Part shown: in pieces, positions 36,782 to 48,396 of the stretch
Layout of the letters: every line of letters starts with the position of its first letter
Numbering within the stretch: position 1 is the stretch's first letter
NCBI GenBank assembly: GCA_963277665.1
Contig: CAUJRU010000137.1
Span: 868,001-932,000 of the forward strand
Origin: Viscum album
Taxonomy: Eukaryota > Streptophyta > Magnoliopsida > Santalales > Viscaceae
Direction: 5' to 3'
Length of the DNA: 64,000 bases
Notes under the pieces: model-generated
Told to the model about the DNA's origin: nothing
Seen by the model: only the letters and a program-made list of their open reading frames with translations
Database searches by the model: none
Translations under genes and position numbers: made by a program

Positions 36782-39700
36782 TATAACACCCTAAGATTTT
36801 AGTACGCATTTTCCTTTAAATAAATAATTTGTTTAATATTTTTTTAATTCATTAAACAACAAACTAAAATGATATATAACATAGAATATTAACCAATTAA
36901 TAAATAAAAAGAGAGTAATCAATTAAGATGCTTAGTATTATTTTGAAATAATTTAATGATAAAAGGGATATAATTTTTATAAATATTTTCAAATAAATAA
37001 AATTATCCACTTTTGAAAGATGATAATATGTAATATTTAATTGTATTAACTAATTTATTAACACTAAAATTGATAAAAAAATAAGATTATGACCACATAG
37101 AGTTTAAAAGGGTTATTTTTCCTACAAAAGTAGTTTTTCTTTATATTTTTATTCTAATTTAAATTTATTAATAATAAATTTTATAATTTTATTTTGATAA
37201 AATGAACTTAATTTTTTTATATATCAACTCAATATTATCTTATCGTGATTTATTTCCATTTTTCTAATAAAGTTGATTTTTAGGTGAATAGTGAAAAATA
37301 CAGTTTTTATAAATACTCTCACTTTTATGACATCATTATGGTGTAATAATGACTTGAAAGTTTTAAAGAATTATTTATAGACTATATTTATATTTAATAA
37401 ATAAAATAAATCATTTATATAAAATATTATTTTTAATTTAAAAACCTATATTTGACATTTTAAAACCTAAGTAAAGTTTTATTATAATAAAAAACTATTT
37501 TTGATCATTTTCCTTAATTAAGAAATTAAAAATATATATTTATTTATGAATTGTTTTTAAAGTTAAATTAATATACTTTTTTATTTATAAATAAATAACT
37601 CTTATAATAAGTAATTATATAAATATTTTTGGAATAAATTCAATTTTTTCTTTAAAATACATTTTCTCAAAATAGTATTTTTCCTTGCATTTTTCATACT
37701 TATATTAAAATTAATTTTTAACAACTATAGGATTTGAATCTAATAATTTTTTTCCATATTTTAAATCATAATATTCAAATTATTTAATAATATAAATTTT
37801 ATTTTTTGTCATAATGAAGTGTTACAATGGTAAAATTTTGTCAGCACGGTAAAGGTTAAAAGGGTTAATAAAGTGATTAAACTAAGATACAAGGCTTAAA
37901 ATGACACTAATAAAATGTCTAAGTTTTTATTATATTATAATATTTATCCCCTACCCTTTTATATATTTAAATATTTTTCTATTTGGTTCCACTTTCATTG
38001 ATTATGACATTGCTTTTATATTTGAAAATTAATATAAACAAAAAGTCACTCTCACCCACTTAATACTATTCCATGATAATGATATGGATAAAAATACATT
38101 ATTAAAGGTTCAAGATCATAATATTTATTATTAATAAATTAAATTTATTTTTAAATTTAAGTAATTATATAATTATCTTAAATTATTATGCAGCATCGAT
38201 ATAGAGCTTGTGCAAGCATTAGAAAAACCAAGTAAATGATTTGAAAAACAATAAAAGTGATACTTTTTGGATAACTTTTGGCATTACATTAATTTTATAA
38301 ATAATTATGAATTATAAGTTCTTATTTAAGTGTTTATATTTGAACTCCAATGTTATTTTGATGTTTTTAAAGTCAAATTATGTGAGTAGTCCCAAAAATG
38401 ACTTTAACTATATTTAATGTTAAAGAATATTTTATTAATTGATTTAAAAATTATAAAAATAATATAATAGGAAATGTGAGATGTTAAATGATAAATAAAA
38501 CCAAAAATGGAACTTTTATGATCCAATTTTCATTTTTAAAATTAAATTCTTGACCCTTAATGACTTAATATTTGGGAAAACTCTATTGATTTGTCTTATA
38601 AAAGGGGACTCATTTTAACCTTTCTAAAGAAACATATTAGTTTTGTTTTCTCTAATTTTTTTTCCAAAATATCTCTCAAAACTTACCATGACATGTCCCC
38701 ATACAAATTATGTGACCATAAAACTATTGTATACAATTATTAAGTTTATTCAAAAGGAATATATAAAAAGAAAAGGTAATTATATTTAAGAAATTATTTC
38801 AAGTTTCTTTCTTCTTAAAACTTATCCAAATATTTTATTACCACCTTATCAAAATTAAATAATATATTTAATATATTTATATGTTTCTATGTTAATGGTA
38901 CAACATTTTTCTATTTAATTTACATCAAATTGAAAATGAAAATGTCTCTTGTGTGTGCGTGAAGACTACTACCTCCATGAAGAATGTAATTAATTTTTCA
39001 TCACCACCTCACATGTCTGGTTATATAGATATCATAAATTAAAACATATGATTTACTATATAATTAATTTTCTATAAATATAATTAATTATTTAACTTAT
39101 TTTCTTTACATCCATTATAAAATGAAAACGTTACCCATGTGTATATGAAGACTGTCTCCTCCATGAATAACATATTTAATTTTTCATAAACACCTTACAT
39201 GGATAAATATAAAAGGTTATTTAATGTATAAATATAATATATATGAAAAAAATGAAAATTATATAGGTGATTAAACCACAACCAAGGTCCAAGGAATGGA
39301 ATTGCCGAATCAAAACATTCATAATAGTTAGCACCTAAATAATTGATTTTAACAAATAATTATGAGTAAATGGGTCAAAATAAGTTATAAATTAATGATA
39401 TTAAGAAATAAATATATAAATATGGATAAGATATAGATTAATAATAAATATAAATTTATTATACAAGATTTTGTAATGCATCTAAGCAAGGGGGAATCCA
39501 AGGTAAGAGTTTATTTTACAATCTCATTCTTATTCAATATTATCTATATTTAAATTTAAATTAATAGAATTATGTTATATTTATCTCTTAAAATACATAT
39601 ATTTTATTCTAATATATTTATTTTTAGGGTTTTCTAGTATTATTTTCATTTTAAACATATTTAGAACTCAAAAATACAAAAAGAATGTTTCTAAGAAAAA

Positions 39701-41352
39701 CTGACATTATTTCTTCTTTTAGGTCATAAATATTTTTCCTCCATATAAATATTCTCTATTTTACCCCAATAAAATTATTTTATAAAATTTAATGATTTAT
39801 TAAGATCAAATTATATTAATAGTGACTTTATATTAATTTTTTTAAATGAATATTTTAATTTTTTTCTATACGGGTCATTTTAGAATCTCTTTTAAAAAGT
39901 GTGAAAATAATGTTTTTTAACATTTAATTATTGATCAGAATTTCCTACCTTAATAAATGTTATTAATTATAAATATTAAATTAAAATTTAATATGGGTTT
40001 AATATAAAATACTAAACCCATTATTCCAATAATTTTTATCTTATAAAATTTACAAAAAAGAAAAGAATATTATTTTCTCAAAATATTTGAAAAGGTGTTT
40101 CATTTTATTTATGTATATTTTTATCTTAAACTATACATATTATTACATAAGAATATTTTACTTATAGGATTAAAATTTTGTAAATTATCTTACAAAACAA
40201 AATTTTAAAATCCCTGTTGACACCTTCTAAACAGTGTTTCAGAAATGGTTTATAACATCATTTTTATGAGAAAGTTATAAAAGATTTAAGAAAATTATTT
40301 TTAAAGTTCCACATAAATTTTCCTTTATAATTCACAAGATACATTCATTTAATTAAAAAAATTCATTTCTGATTAATTTATGGACTTCATTTATCCATTA
40401 CAAATTTATGGTTTATACATTTTTGTTTTTATAAGGAATATTCTCAGATCCTTGTAATTATATTCTATATCACTCTCTTACTTTATTTTAACATTATATA
40501 AATATTTTTTTTTGTATCATGGATATATTTATCATTTCAATATTTTCTTAACCATATACTATTTCCACACATAATATTATTCAAAGGAAGCTTATAAAAA
40601 ATTTATTCTATTAATAAGAGAATATTGACATTCCATATTCTTACTTAAATGTAGATATTTATTGATTATTAAGTAATATTGATTACATATTGTGTTGATC
40701 ATTAAATATATAAGGAATTCATAGGACATGTGTAAGTGAAGAGTGGGGCCCAAAATTATATACCCCTCAATTAATCTATAGGTCTCATGAGACAATCACT
40801 TTGGCATGACTTAAGTATTATTTTGTAATTTCCCAACCAATTATTGAAAGAGTATTGGATACGGACATGACGATAATATTTAAATGATTAACATTATGCA
40901 TCCCATAATTGATAAAATAGTAATTATTTTCCATGTTATTACGACATTGTTATTATCAATGGATGAATTTTATGCTCAAGTCATGGATTAAATGGAATAT
41001 GCAATGTTCATTAACCTTACCATATTATTTGTGCCTTATGTATTCATGATAGTTATGAATATACACTTTCCCTTATAGAGAATATGTTCTCACCCTTTAT
41101 TTCATTTTCCTTTCCCTAGGGTATCATGAATAGATCTTTGAATAATTTCAAGGATGTACAAAGGAAACAAAAAAGTTTTATAGAGTTTACAAGATATACC
41201 TTATGTTTCTATTTTATTATGGGAATCATATAACTATCTAGTCTCTCAAGACCACTAAAATATTATATTCTATGGGATGAGATCTCTTATATCTTGTACC
41301 AATATAATATAGAAAACACCAACTCTGGGTTACTAGATTCAGGGTTGTTACA
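36782..41352 (+). repeat. 3' LTR of element 4, 4571 bp
   Basis: It runs from TATAACACCC after the polypurine tract to GGGTTGTTACA. A TATAAAAGG box is at 38597-38605. The U3 contains a GGTGAATAGTGAAAAATA stretch near 37284 that resembles a stretch in element 5's LTR. It is similar in length to element 5's 4228-bp LTR. Open frames inside it (for example 40592-40795 on the minus strand) are chance frames. Confidence 0.75.
38597..38605 (+). promoter_or_regulatory. TATA box, element 4 LTR
   Basis: TATAAAAGG followed by GGACTC, about 1.8 kb into the LTR. The same box lies at a similar place (about 1.85 kb in) in the LTR of element 5. Confidence 0.6.
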
Positions 41353-41735
41353 AATTCATCTACTTATTTTATTTATATTTTGGGTTTCCTTTATACAGTA
41401 TCTCAATATATATTCTTGATGAGGTTATATATATATATATATATATAAATCAAGTTTGAATGTTTATATTGGTTATTGTCTCTTTGGATGTCTTTATCAT
41501 TTGGGACCATTTATTTTTTATACATAGAAGTCCAATGTATATATTCACCATTATGAATTTTTGGTTAGATCCCTATGCCTTTTTATTATTAGTAAATGGA
41601 AAAATCATTCCCTTTAATTATTATTTTTACACCATAGTAATTTTTTCCTGCACATGGTTAATGGGATTGCATTTCAAACCTTATGGATGGGATTTTTGGG
41701 TGACATGGAAGGTTGAACTAGGTATGTTCGTTACA
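41353..41735 (+). repeat. Element 3 right LTR (family A copy 2), last part
   Basis: It aligns with 19810-20202 of copy 1 over its whole length and ends GTTCGTTACA. It begins directly after the TTACA end of element 4's 3' LTR, so element 4 (with the segment before it) was inserted into this LTR. A (TA)n run lies at about 41425-41447. The open frame 41460-41822 falls in this LTR and is not a gene. Confidence 0.72.
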
Positions 41736-42758
41736 ATAATTAAATCTATTTTTTCACAAATCACACCCTTCACATGGTTATTTCCCATAAAAACAAAATT
41801 AAAAAAAAATAATTTTCATTAAAACGACCATTAATTTTTGGAAATTAATTTCACAATTAATTATTTAAAAAATAAATGAAAATCCATGTATACATTTATG
41901 TATTTAGTTTTGAGACATGAAGGATATAAAAATCCCTCTAAAATCAAGAAAACCAATTTTATATTAAATAACTTTTTAAGAAAAAACATGACTTCACCCA
42001 AATAATGCTAATTAATTAATTTATTAGTCATAATAAATAAAAGAATAATTACCTGATTAGATAAAATTATAGAAAATAATAAAATATTCCTAAATATACA
42101 TTTCGTTCTAGTGAATTGACAAATCATTACTACAAGAACACACTAATATGACAAATATTCAAAAAAATGTTAAGATAAATGAAAAATCAAGATAAAATCT
42201 CATCGATCCATTAATCTAACTCCCACAAGCCTAGATCTAAGATAGAGGAGATAAACCAAGATAAATATTTTAGATCTAGATCTTACCCAAGATCCATTTT
42301 CAACCATTCAAATAACAATAATTATTCTTCAAAACAATAAAGGAAAACCATTTAAATAAACTTGTGAAGCTCAATGAATTTCCCAATATTATTAAACTAA
42401 TCCAAAGACTATTTGAAGGTTTGTATTTTTCATTGACATTGAATTAAGAATAATTAAAGTATTATGAGATGTTATTGGTGTTTGTTGAAATGTTTTTGAG
42501 ATGATTAAAAATTTACTTGAGGTATTTATAGTTGATTATTTATTTATTTTAGGTTTTCTAGAATTATTGGTAGAATCCCAAATTTGGATGAGTATTTATT
42601 TATATGATTCATTCTAAATTCATATGAATCATTTAAACACCAGGGTAACAAAATAATAGATGATGCATGAATATGTATGAGTTATACAGGACTATGCATG
42701 AGTAATTTGAATTTATATATGATTTAATTTAAAATATGTTTGATTCATTGTAATCATC
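41736..42758. other. AT-rich flank of element 5, no gene
   Basis: No coding or RNA gene was seen. After removal of element 5 it joins 53424-55032, so it may be the first part of the copia LTR. Variants of a TATGAGTNATTT motif occur at both sides of the junction (near 42675-42715 and 53466-53500). Confidence 0.4.
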
Positions 42759-42763
42759 ATATT
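42759..42763 (+). repeat. Target site duplication of element 5, left copy
   Basis: ATATT, repeated exactly at 53419-53423 on the other side of the element. A perfect 5-bp duplication is the usual signature of LTR-retrotransposon integration. Confidence 0.95.
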
Positions 42764-44373
42764 TGTAGAGACCCGTATCTTGACGTACATGGAAATTACA
42801 TTACATTTGCGGAATACTTAGTACATAACAAAAACACACACTAAAGGATCGTAATAGTTTAGTGTCTTTGGAAACTCGGAACGTAATCTTCTAATCGTGG
42901 TGAAAGTTCTTCAATATCTCCCATAAAGGTCATCCCTTTTTTTACCTAAAACCTTTCTTTATATCCTGGGGAAAAGAAAACATAAAAGGGTGAGCTCAAA
43001 TGCTCAGTAAGGGTAAACAAAAGAAATAAAAATCATATCATATACATAAGAACATAGCTTTTGGAAATCATAACCTGCAAAAGAGTTCATAATATCATAA
43101 CATGGGATAAAACATAGAAGTGAAAATGAGATCACCATAATCATAACATGAAACTTGAAACTTTGTGGCATGCACACATAATCATGGAAAATCATTTCTT
43201 GTTAGTCATGACTCATTGCCAAGACTATCTTAGTGGACAAAGTCCCTTTCTGAATCGAGTAATCCTCGTTTCAGTCCTGTTTCACTGAACCGGTATAACC
43301 TACCATTCCAGCCATGTCTATCTCATGAGATATAAAATCTTTACCCAATGCATTGGAGGGAGATATAGGTCCCACCCATCTCTTAATGAATCCTTTCTTA
43401 TGTCTGCCACAAAATCATAAATCATACATCATTGCATAACCCATGTAATAAAAATGGGATTCTTAAACAACATGACATCATAAAACCATTCATATAAGAT
43501 AAAGGAATTCATAAACATAATTCCATCACAACATAGTCAAATCAATGTAAAAATATGGATAGAAACATAACCCTTTATTATCTTATATGGAAAATAATTT
43601 TGATAAAACACTTGAATTGAATTCTTGAGGAAAATATCCTTTCTTCTTCAAAATCAATTTCTTTTCACAAAACATCATGCAATTTTAAAAGAAAGAGATT
43701 TTATTGAAAATAGTCATGAAATATTTTAGAGGAAGCTTCATGAAAATAAGGCTTTATAAAACAGTATAAATCCGTTCATGCCGTATAAGTTAAAAAAAAC
43801 ATTCTTCGTACTTTTGTCGGAAAAGTCAAAAAGTACCTCGTACGAAAAACGAAAAAAGATTCCTTTCATATCCTTTACTAAAAACTCATAGAAGGGTAAA
43901 ATTGGATTTAAACAATTGTAGGTGGATGGAAATAATATTACATATTGAGGGAACATGGATGTGGATGATAAAATACACCCCAGTAAATACATACGATTAA
44001 ACAATCTCGGATAAAAATGAGATTGTGATATTTCCCTTACCTTAGGTCTGACGTGCTTTGTAAGTGTCCGAACCTCCTGTATAATGATTTAAATCATGTT
44101 ATTGACTTATTCCAGAATCATATTCATTGTTATTATATCATATATGGTTCACTTATGACATTATATTACCCGTTCTTTTGTAAATTCCATGTTAAAGAAG
44201 CGTTTTGGGTAAAATCGTTTCATTTATCTTAGGTGTTTTGACTTGTTGTTATTGACATCATTATTACTTATATCATGATTTACTTACTTCCAGAATATAA
44301 AATATGATTTATATATCATATATATTCAGTATATATATATATATAATAGGTAGATAAATAAAATGAAAAACAC

Positions 44374-44411
44374 CGTTCATGGAGACGGTAGTCCGTACGT
44401 ACGCATGAACG
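44374..44411 (-). other. Stem-loop 1 in element 5 LTR
   Basis: CGTTCATG (44374-44381) and CATGAACG (44404-44411) are perfect 8-bp complementary arms around a 22-base core, GAGACGGTAGTCCGTACGTACG in two parts. The core itself can pair ACGG with CCGT and ends in the self-complementary CGTACGTACG. The second LTR has it at 50802-50839. Confidence 0.8.
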
Positions 44412-44573
44412 CTGTTTTCCTTTCCTTATTGTCTTGAAATGGAAGTAAGTAGATGACATACATATGTATATATATACATAAATCCAGTAGCTTTATAATG
44501 TCATATATTTCATTATTATTTCTTATATATACATTATAATCATTCTTAAATGGTTAACATGGAGAATGAATCT

Positions 44574-44618
44574 CATCGCGTCGTGGAGACGGTATTCCGT
44601 ACGTACGCACGAGCGATG
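44574..44618 (-). other. Stem-loop 2 in element 5 LTR
   Basis: CATCGCGTCGTG (44574-44585) pairs with CACGAGCGATG (44608-44618) over 11 bp with one bulged G. The core is the same as in stem-loop 1 except for one base (T for G). The arms differ in sequence from stem-loop 1 but keep pairing. Confidence 0.8.
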
Positions 44619-44759
44619 ATATCATTTCTATAAATATTGAATTGAATTGGAGTGTATTATACAATATATCAGAATAAATATGATGTTGTAATAACTATTT
44701 ATAGTTATTCTTTACACCATTATACCCATCCATGTAAGGTGGTGGTGGAAAATAGATTA

Positions 44760-44804
44760 CACCACGGCGTGGAGACGGTATTCCGTACGTACGCACGCGC
44801 GGTG
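44760..44804 (-). other. Stem-loop 3 in element 5 LTR
   Basis: CACCACGGCGTG (44760-44771) and CACGCGCGGTG (44794-44804) pair at the outer four and inner four positions, with an imperfect middle. The core is identical to stem-loop 2. The three stem-loops start about 200 and 186 bases apart. Confidence 0.75.
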
Positions 44805-45138
44805 ATTTCTTTTTCCGTAGGATGGATAGATGGTGAAATAGGGTTGTTTCATACTTATAATAACATATCAGTATATGAGTGATACTGATGTTATTACTTA
44901 ATAATGAAACAACCTAAGAAGAAGAAGTGGAAGAAGAAATAAAGATGAAAGAATTGGTAACGGTAATTACCTCTTCTTTGAAGTGCCTCTTTGAGACCTC
45001 CTCTTAGGGCACTAAAATTGGTCTTTGAGGAAGACCAGAACCTCTAGGATGTTGCTAGGGAAGTGGAGAAGAGATTTTGGAAGGGTTTGGCCGAGCTTGA
45101 GAGCTCAAATTGGTGTGAGGAGGAGGGGGAGGAGGTGT

Positions 45139-45147
45139 CCTTTTATA
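45139..45147 (-). promoter_or_regulatory. TATA box, 3' LTR of element 5
   Basis: Copy of the TATAAAAGG box in the second LTR. From here transcription would run outward, through the rest of the LTR towards 42764 and into the flank. Confidence 0.7.
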
Positions 45148-46991
45148 GGGGAGGAGAGGGGCACCTTAGGAATTCTTAAAAATATTAATTTATAATAAAT
45201 CTAACCCCACTTAAAAACCTCCAAAAATGACTCATATTCAAAGCTTAGATGAGATAGGTTTGTAATCTCATCAACCAATCAAATTTAGACATGTTTGGAT
45301 CTTATTTTAAACCTTATCAATTAGATTTAACTCTAAGTTAAATAATTTGACTTTTACCGTGTCTTTTTGTTTTCTTTCACTATATGGTTAATACACTTAC
45401 TATAACATGCCAAACGAACCCCAAATTGTTTATTATTAATATATATATCCTTATCTAAGTCATTTGGCCGAACCTTAGATTTTTAGGAATAAAATAACAA
45501 TTAATAATATAATATTTGTTTTAAAAACTATTTTGTGTCAATTTTGACACTATTTGATATATGATTTTTGTGAAAGTCATAACAGAATTAAATGTTCGAA
45601 CCAAGTTGATTAAATCAACATTAATATATCATAGTAACCTATAAAATTAGTGGAATTCATAAAAATTCTCAAATTACATTTATTTGGGTGTTTATAACAT
45701 CAATTATGTCAATATTTCATAAATAAGATAATTACTGCATCATCTTTGTGTCATAAATTAATTAAATTTTTTGATGTCTAAAATTTACAAATAAAATACC
45801 ATTATGTAGGAAATCTTTTTAGCTTTCTAATGAATATTTATAGTCGAATTTATCTTATGTATAACCCCATATTAAAAATGATTTACTTATTAAACTTTGA
45901 TTTTAACTATTTTAACCCTTCTTTAAATAAATTAATAATAAATGTCCTAATCTAATCCAAGTGGGCCTAAATGGTCATATTTTATTCCTAAGTTTGTTTT
46001 TGGTCGAATTACACTTGTCCAATAGAATTAGGACATGTGTTAGGGTAATATTGATATCATATTTACCCTTAGTTACCCTATTTACTATTAACCGCGGTAA
46101 AAATAGTAAAAAGTTACTATTCACCAAAAAATTATTTTTATCTCATTGAACCACATTTTACTTACTGATATCAACCGTGTCTGTCGGATTTTTGAAATTC
46201 CATTCACAGAAGCGGTAAAATTATGTTTTATGCAAAAATTCAGTTTTTAACCTACCACTTAGTAGTTTCACTATTCATCAAAAATTGATGTTTTTCAGAA
46301 CAATGCCAAAATTTAATCCCAAGCTATATTTCATATTCCGAATTCAAAAATGAAGTCTATTTTACCAAATTCATAACATAAAAGTTGCATTAATTAATTT
46401 TATAATTAAATCCCGCTGTTAAAACAAATAGCGTGTTTTTAAGAAACAATATCTATCAAAAGATTGACACTTGTTTATGTCTAGTTTAAATGTGAAACTA
46501 CATCCAATGACCAAAATTGTATTAAATTGTAAAAATATATTCTAAATATACTTTAAAACCACTCAAATTAATGATTTATCACTATTAATTATTTCGATTA
46601 AAAAAGTTGTTTTTAATTATAATTTAGTAATTTTCACTATTCATCAGAATATGAAAGTTATCCGAAAAGTACCAAAATTTCACCTTAGGCTAAATTCGAT
46701 ACTCCGAATCCAAAAATAAAGTTCATTTTGAAAAATAAGATTTACTGGATTTCAAAAAGTGGTTATTACTATTCATAACGGCTAGTTTTAATAATATTTT
46801 TATAGCATATCGTTGTTTAGTGAAACTCGGTATTGCGTACTACACACGCTATCGAGGAAGGTCGCGATTGCGTGTAATGCAAGTTAAGTCAAGGATGTGT
46901 GTTGTGCAAGCTCCTTTTGGTGTAGCGTACAACACGAGACATTAATACAATTAAAAAGAATATTTTTTTTATAAAATCTTGGGCTGTTACA

Positions 46992-47005
46992 TTCTACCCC
47001 CCTTA
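46992..47005 (-). promoter_or_regulatory. Polypurine tract, element 5
   Basis: On the minus strand TTAAGGGGGGTAGAA directly precedes the LTR start TGTAACAGCCC. The bases upstream of it (GAATTTCGAGGGCGAAATTC) look like the end of a chromoviral pol frame. Confidence 0.88.
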
Positions 47006-47660
47006 AAATGAATTTCGCCCTCGAAATTCGTCGGGGTTATAAATGGTTTACTATTTGAAAGTTTCTTTAATAGAAACCCACATCGTAAAAGGGAATACCA
47101 AAACTTGGCTTTAAAAACAAAAGTATGAAATGTAACGATTACCCAAATAAACTAATCACTGGGTTTCCACATAGGTGAAAATATGGATATGGAAGAGAAA
47201 TCTAACCATCATGTTCTGATGGAGAGTGGTAGAGAACATGGCTATGGAAAATCCAGAAATCACAAATCCATAAATTTGTGACGATCTAAGGTACCATCGA
47301 TTCATCAGGTATAAGATCACTAGGACAACATTTTTGGTTTTCAAGATCATTTCCCTAAAGTTGAAAATTTGAATTAGAATAAATACTTACTTTATTTTGA
47401 TACAATATCACTGTTGTTCGTGCCTTGAACAATTTCCACTTCATCTCTTAAATAAATGAAGTTGAATTTGTTATTCGTGAAGTGTTAGCAGATCATGTGA
47501 TAGAATGACGGGTCATTCCATCTGTCTCAAACAAAAGGTAAGCAAAAGTTATTAAATATACATAAGTCATTCTATAGTGAGATTAATCATATATAGTTCC
47601 TAAAATGGACTTATACTTCATATATCATACTGCTTAATATAATAAAACTAGTTTCTACTA
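47006..47660 (-). other. Element 5 interior near the PPT, no recognised gene
   Basis: Sequence between the PPT and the SINE. A 64-residue minus-strand frame (47350-47156) has no motif I recognise. The place is where integrase would lie in a full element, and only the last few codons next to the PPT look pol-like. Confidence 0.5.
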
Positions 47661-47663
47661 AAC

Positions 47664-47786
47664 AGGGACTTCCTGTAGGCCAGTGGTAGGCGATAAAGGC
47701 CAGTCGCACTTTGGTTGTGGGTTCGATTCCTACTGCCTTGTCCGAAGCGATGGGCTGTCGCCCGTCCTGCAGGTTGTCCCTTTTTC
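47664..47786 (+). mobile_element. tRNA-derived SINE, about 120 bp
   Basis: A tRNA-like head has an A-box-like TAGGCCAGTGGTAGGCG from 47676 and an exact B-box GGTTCGATTCC at 47720-47730; the 44-base distance is that of a real tRNA gene. A body with a small GGGC-TGTC-GCCC hairpin (47751-47763) leads to a T-run at 47780-47785, as in plant SINEs that end in T. Flanks TTTCTACTAAAC and TTTCTAAAAC suggest a target duplication but do not match exactly. There is no anticodon-stem pairing good enough for a working tRNA. It lies antisense to the host element 5 and was inserted in it, or in its parent. Confidence 0.78.
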
Positions 47787-48396
47787 TAAAACTACATTAC
47801 TATAACATCACATAAATAATATCGAAAAACAAACAATACTAACTTATGTCCAACATAATTCATTCCAATCCTTAGGCTCATAATACTGCAGTCCATTCTC
47901 ATAACATAGTGAAAACGATTACCAGAGATTTAATACCATCGTTGATCCCCATATATCATAAGATATATCTTGTTGGTCACATTCCAAACATTCAAAGGCC
48001 TTAATCTTGTACTCTCTTGAATACCCATTGAACCTTGGTGAAAACTTGAATGCAGTTAAAAGTTAACACTTTTCACATACCGAAATTCTCAAAATTCTAT
48101 ATACTCAAACCATGATATCACTTAGTCCTTATATCAATCATGAGCTCATGAATACTGTCAAACATTTCATTTTCTCCTTATCCCTTCATTATGCGCATAT
48201 CATCTTCATTCCAAAAATATCTGAATAACCTTTCATGGATACTGGTAACATTAATCAGACAACAATGTTACAATCCTTACATGTCTCTTTATTCCATAGT
48301 ACCATGAGATTACTTATACAACATTACACATGATAAACATGTAATCATTCCACTACATTCTTAAACCATTGACAGAGCTTCAACAATTCTTTCATC
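47787..48396. other. Element 5 interior between SINE and gag relic, no gene
   Basis: Non-coding, AT-rich, no motif from pol found on either strand. Confidence 0.55.

Larger units (their letters stand above)
32750..41352 (+). mobile_element. Element 4: gag-protease-only gypsy (chromovirus-like) element
   Basis: It has a partial 5' LTR, a PBS, an interior of about 2.2 kb with gag and protease relics, a polypurine tract and a 4571-bp 3' LTR. The aligned parts of its LTRs (32750-34603 and about 39485-41352) are clearly homologous but differ at many positions and indels, so the copy is old. PPT and LTR start (GGGGTAGAATATAACACCC) closely resemble those of element 5 (GGGGGGTAGAATGTAACAGCCC), and both gags use the same Cys-Cys-His arrangement, so the two belong to related families. 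RT and integrase are absent. Confidence 0.72.
17709..41735 (+). mobile_element. Element 3: split Ty3/gypsy-type element with nested insertions
   Basis: The left LTR and PBS (17709-20220) and right LTR (29965-30821 plus 41353-41735) frame an internal region that is about 3.2 kb after removing the CACTA element at 20844-27423. The interior keeps only a weak gag-like relic, so the element was either internally deleted or non-autonomous. The right LTR was opened by a later insertion complex (30822-41352). The assignment rests on LTR similarity, PBS and a polypurine-like GAAAGGAGGGTAGC before 29965. Confidence 0.6.
42764..46991 (-). repeat. 3' LTR of element 5 (sense on minus strand), 4228 bp
   Basis: Compared with 49191-53418 I counted roughly 35 differences by eye, about 99.2% identity. 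It contains a TATA box at 45147-45139, three stem-loops (44374-44804) and a purine-rich leader stretch. The open frames within it (for example 43738-44004 and 45961-46149) recur in both LTRs because the LTRs are copies, not because they are selected genes. Confidence 0.95.

Noticed and set aside
41460..41822. 120-codon + strand open frame
   Set aside because: It lies in the tail of the element 3 LTR and runs past its end at 41735; the aligned copy at 19892-20143 keeps no common protein, and no domain is recognisable.
43738..46149. Open frames present twice (for example 43738-44004 and 50166-50432)
   Set aside because: The duplication reflects the two LTRs of element 5, not a conserved gene pair; differences between copies show no sign of preserving the protein.
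47664..47745. Functional tRNA gene
   Set aside because: A- and B-boxes are good, but the acceptor and anticodon stems do not pair well and a T-ended body follows; SINE is the better reading.
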